A stretch of 64,000 nt of DNA, taken from contig NZ_CP077107.1 in assembly GCF_019263745.1 (NCBI RefSeq), positions 2,604,001 to 2,668,000 on the forward strand. Direction: 5' to 3'. The notes beneath the pieces are model-generated. The model saw only the letters and a list, made by a program, of their open reading frames with translations. It ran no database searches and was not told where the DNA came from. Shown in pieces: positions 62,848 to 64,000 of this stretch. A program made the position numbers and the translations under genes. How positions within the stretch are numbered: position 1 is the stretch's first letter; each line of letters opens with the position of its first letter. Source of the stretch: Methanospirillum hungatei (GTDB lineage Archaea > Halobacteriota > Methanomicrobia > Methanomicrobiales > Methanospirillaceae).

Positions 62848-63084
62848 TCAATACTTCTGCTTCTCCGGAATTACCCCTCTGACTCCTCCCTCTGGATCTA
62901 CCATGTCTCCGGAATACCGGGGGATGATATGGATATGCAGGTGTATTACCGTCTTTCTTGCCGGTATACCGTCGTTTATCCCGATATTATACCCGTCCGG
63001 AGAATGCAACATCGTTCCAGTTCCCGGTACTGTAATCCCGTGTTCTGGTGAGAGATGAACCAAACAGAATATATTCTCTATTCA
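62848..63084 (-). pseudogene. HIT-family hydrolase, C-terminal half only
   Basis: The frame encodes PDGYNIGINDGIPARKTVIHL with the histidine triad HLHIHIIPRYSGD and the tail GGVRGVIPEKQKY, typical of HIT nucleotide hydrolases. The frame is open upstream only to a stop near 63085; the N-terminal half of the family is missing, and no ATG is present. So it is a truncated gene, although the histidine triad is complete. A second decayed copy of the tail is at 62152. Confidence 0.8.
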
Positions 63085-63226
63085 ATCTCCTTTTACTTAT
63101 CAGGAGCTAAAACTATGCCTGGTGTGACGGATCATGTTATTTTTGTGGGAGTACTCCTCTGGATATAAAGAATCCATAATTTCGGTTCTATTGAAAAGTT
63201 GATGAAGTCAGAAGGAAGATGAAATA
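63085..63226. other. Short gap
   Basis: Spacer between the HIT fragment and the next fragment. Nothing is seen. Confidence 0.4.
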
Positions 63227-63398
63227 ATGGGTGAAGCAGTGGAGATCCCGGACCCCGTGATGCATCTGATTGAACATTTAAAAAATAGGCCTGATGAGAA
63301 ACCTATCGAAGTGATCACGAGGTTCTATAATTCATGGTATTACTGTATATGAACCGTATGCTCAAGTATGGGATAGTGAACACCGGAGGAGAGTATGA
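63227..63398 (+). pseudogene. Truncated toxin gene before the YgiT-type antitoxin
   Basis: Two frames overlap here. A 41-codon frame from ATG 63227 reads MGEAVEIPDPVMHLIEHLKN then RPDEKPIEVITRF and stops at 63352. In a second frame from 63330, IHGITVYEPYAQVWDSEHRR with a stop at 63396 matches the C-terminal ITVYEPDxxxWxxxxRRR motif of DUF4258 toxins, the usual partners of YgiT-type antitoxins. Its stop overlaps the antitoxin ATG (ATGA), so only the toxin's tail is left. Confidence 0.6.
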
Positions 63399-63634
63399 AA
63401 TGTGCAATTTGTAAACGTGGAATTTGTGAACCAGGCACTATTACTGTCACATTAGAACGAGGACCTACAACCGTGGTAATCAGACAGGTCCCAGCCATGG
63501 TTTGTAACACCTGTGGCGAAGAATATCTGAATGAAGAGATTACTGATACCGTCTTGTCGATTGCTGAACATGATGTCGAGTCTGGTGTTCAGGTTGATAT
63601 CAGGGAGTACCGGGCTGCCTGTGCTTCCATATAA
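63395..63634 (+). CDS. YgiT/MqsA-type zinc-finger antitoxin
   Basis: A 79-residue protein with two CxxC pairs: CAICKRGIC and MVCNTCGEEYLNEEIT, the zinc-binding module of YgiT/MqsA antitoxin N-terminal domains. The linker TVTLERGPTTVVIRQVPAMV between them is the family's. There is no HTH domain, as in the short YgiT-type proteins that partner DUF4258 toxins. Start ATG is preceded by GGAGGAGAGT. The toxin partner upstream is truncated. Confidence 0.9.
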   Translation: MKCAICKRGICEPGTITVTLERGPTTVVIRQVPAMVCNTCGEEYLNEEITDTVLSIAEHDVESGVQVDIREYRAACASI

Positions 63635-63861
63635 TTCAGAATTTTTGAGTTTAAGATGGACATGATCTCACGATCCCACATAACGTCGCTCTACAAAACC
63701 CCATTATATAACCCGACTTGGAGTTATGTTATCTCTATCTTATTGTATTCTGGAGCAGATATCATCCTAATATTGTCTGATCCTTCCTTAATAATGAAAT
63801 TGAATCCAATATTTTCAGGGAAAGATGTTTATTAATCTGAAATATTATGAAAACCAGGGTT
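63635..63861. other. Gap before the DUF3795 remnant
   Basis: About 230 AT-rich bases. No gene seen. Confidence 0.4.
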
Positions 63862-63960
63862 CATGGCTCAAACGTAAGGCAATGGGAGCGATGAACGCAA
63901 ATAAGATATCAACATGTTATGCAGGCATACGTTTCAACCTGATGCGTAAGGAAAACATAA
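63862..63960 (-). pseudogene. Decayed copy of the DUF3795 gene's C-terminal part
   Basis: The minus strand reads YVFLTHQVETYACITC, a stop, then YLICVHRSHCLTFEP and stop, against FLTHQVETYTCKTC then GGLMCVHRSRCLTCEP in the intact gene at 52722. Several cysteines are lost and a stop interrupts the frame. The fragment lies at the window edge, so more could follow outside. Confidence 0.7.
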
Positions 63961-64000
63961 TTGAAAAAATTTTAGCCATTATTGATACTTCATTATTTAA

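Noticed and set aside
1-64000. tRNA or rRNA genes
   Set aside because: I looked for cloverleaf-type and conserved rRNA patterns by eye and found none that I could support.

Overview
The window looks like a chromosomal segment of a hydrogenotrophic methanogen of the Methanomicrobiales, most like Methanospirillum. The signs are histidine kinases with the archaeal SSVTRHD-type H-box, DUF3821-type surface proteins, a MoeA/HisG/HisI/corrinoid background, an archaeal type I-D CRISPR-Cas locus and a Csa3-like CARF regulator. I judge GC as moderate by eye (about 40-45%). No rRNA or tRNA gene was recognised.

Region 1-12 kb is metabolic and sensory: a partial moeA, a large soluble multi-PAS kinase, hisG and hisI separated by a ribbon-helix-helix/RelE-type toxin-antitoxin pair lying between two 24-bp direct repeats, and a DUF234-type ATPase behind a perfect 16-bp palindrome. 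The most unusual part follows. It is an overlapping operon of a corrinoid protein, a uroporphyrinogen-decarboxylase-fold methyltransferase-like protein whose zinc ligands appear lost, and a histidine kinase with an N-terminal DUF1638-like domain. I read it as a candidate corrinoid-based signalling cassette.

Region 12-32 kb holds envelope and surface functions: a subtilisin-like protease, a CheW/chemoreceptor pair, small DUF proteins (DUF1508, DUF937), a TPR lipoprotein-like protein, and a four-gene operon of two DUF3821-type proteins, a DUF2178 membrane protein with an extra outer loop and an XRE regulator. Desulfoferrodoxin, a glycine betaine ABC transporter and a three-gene secreted-protein cluster surrounded by decayed copies of itself complete it.

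Region 32-52 kb is a defence island. A three-gene operon (small protein, PHP-SMC ATPase of the TrlF type, AlbA_2/Schlafen-like protein) is followed by a polyferredoxin and a complete type I-D CRISPR-Cas locus: csa3-like regulator divergent from cas6-cas10d-csc2-csc1-cas3'-(lipoprotein)-cas4-cas1-cas2, then 24 repeats with 23 spacers. A lipoprotein gene sits inside the cas operon.

Region 52-64 kb is accessory: three TetR-family regulators, each with a palindromic operator, control or neighbour a leucine-carboxymethyltransferase-like methyltransferase, a condensation-domain acyltransferase, an isoprenylcysteine-methyltransferase-like protein and an amidohydrolase. The last 2.5 kb is a gene graveyard: hicBA with a nonsense codon in hicA, a YgiT-type antitoxin with only the tail of its toxin, two HIT-protein fragments and a decayed copy of the DUF3795 gene found at 52.7 kb.
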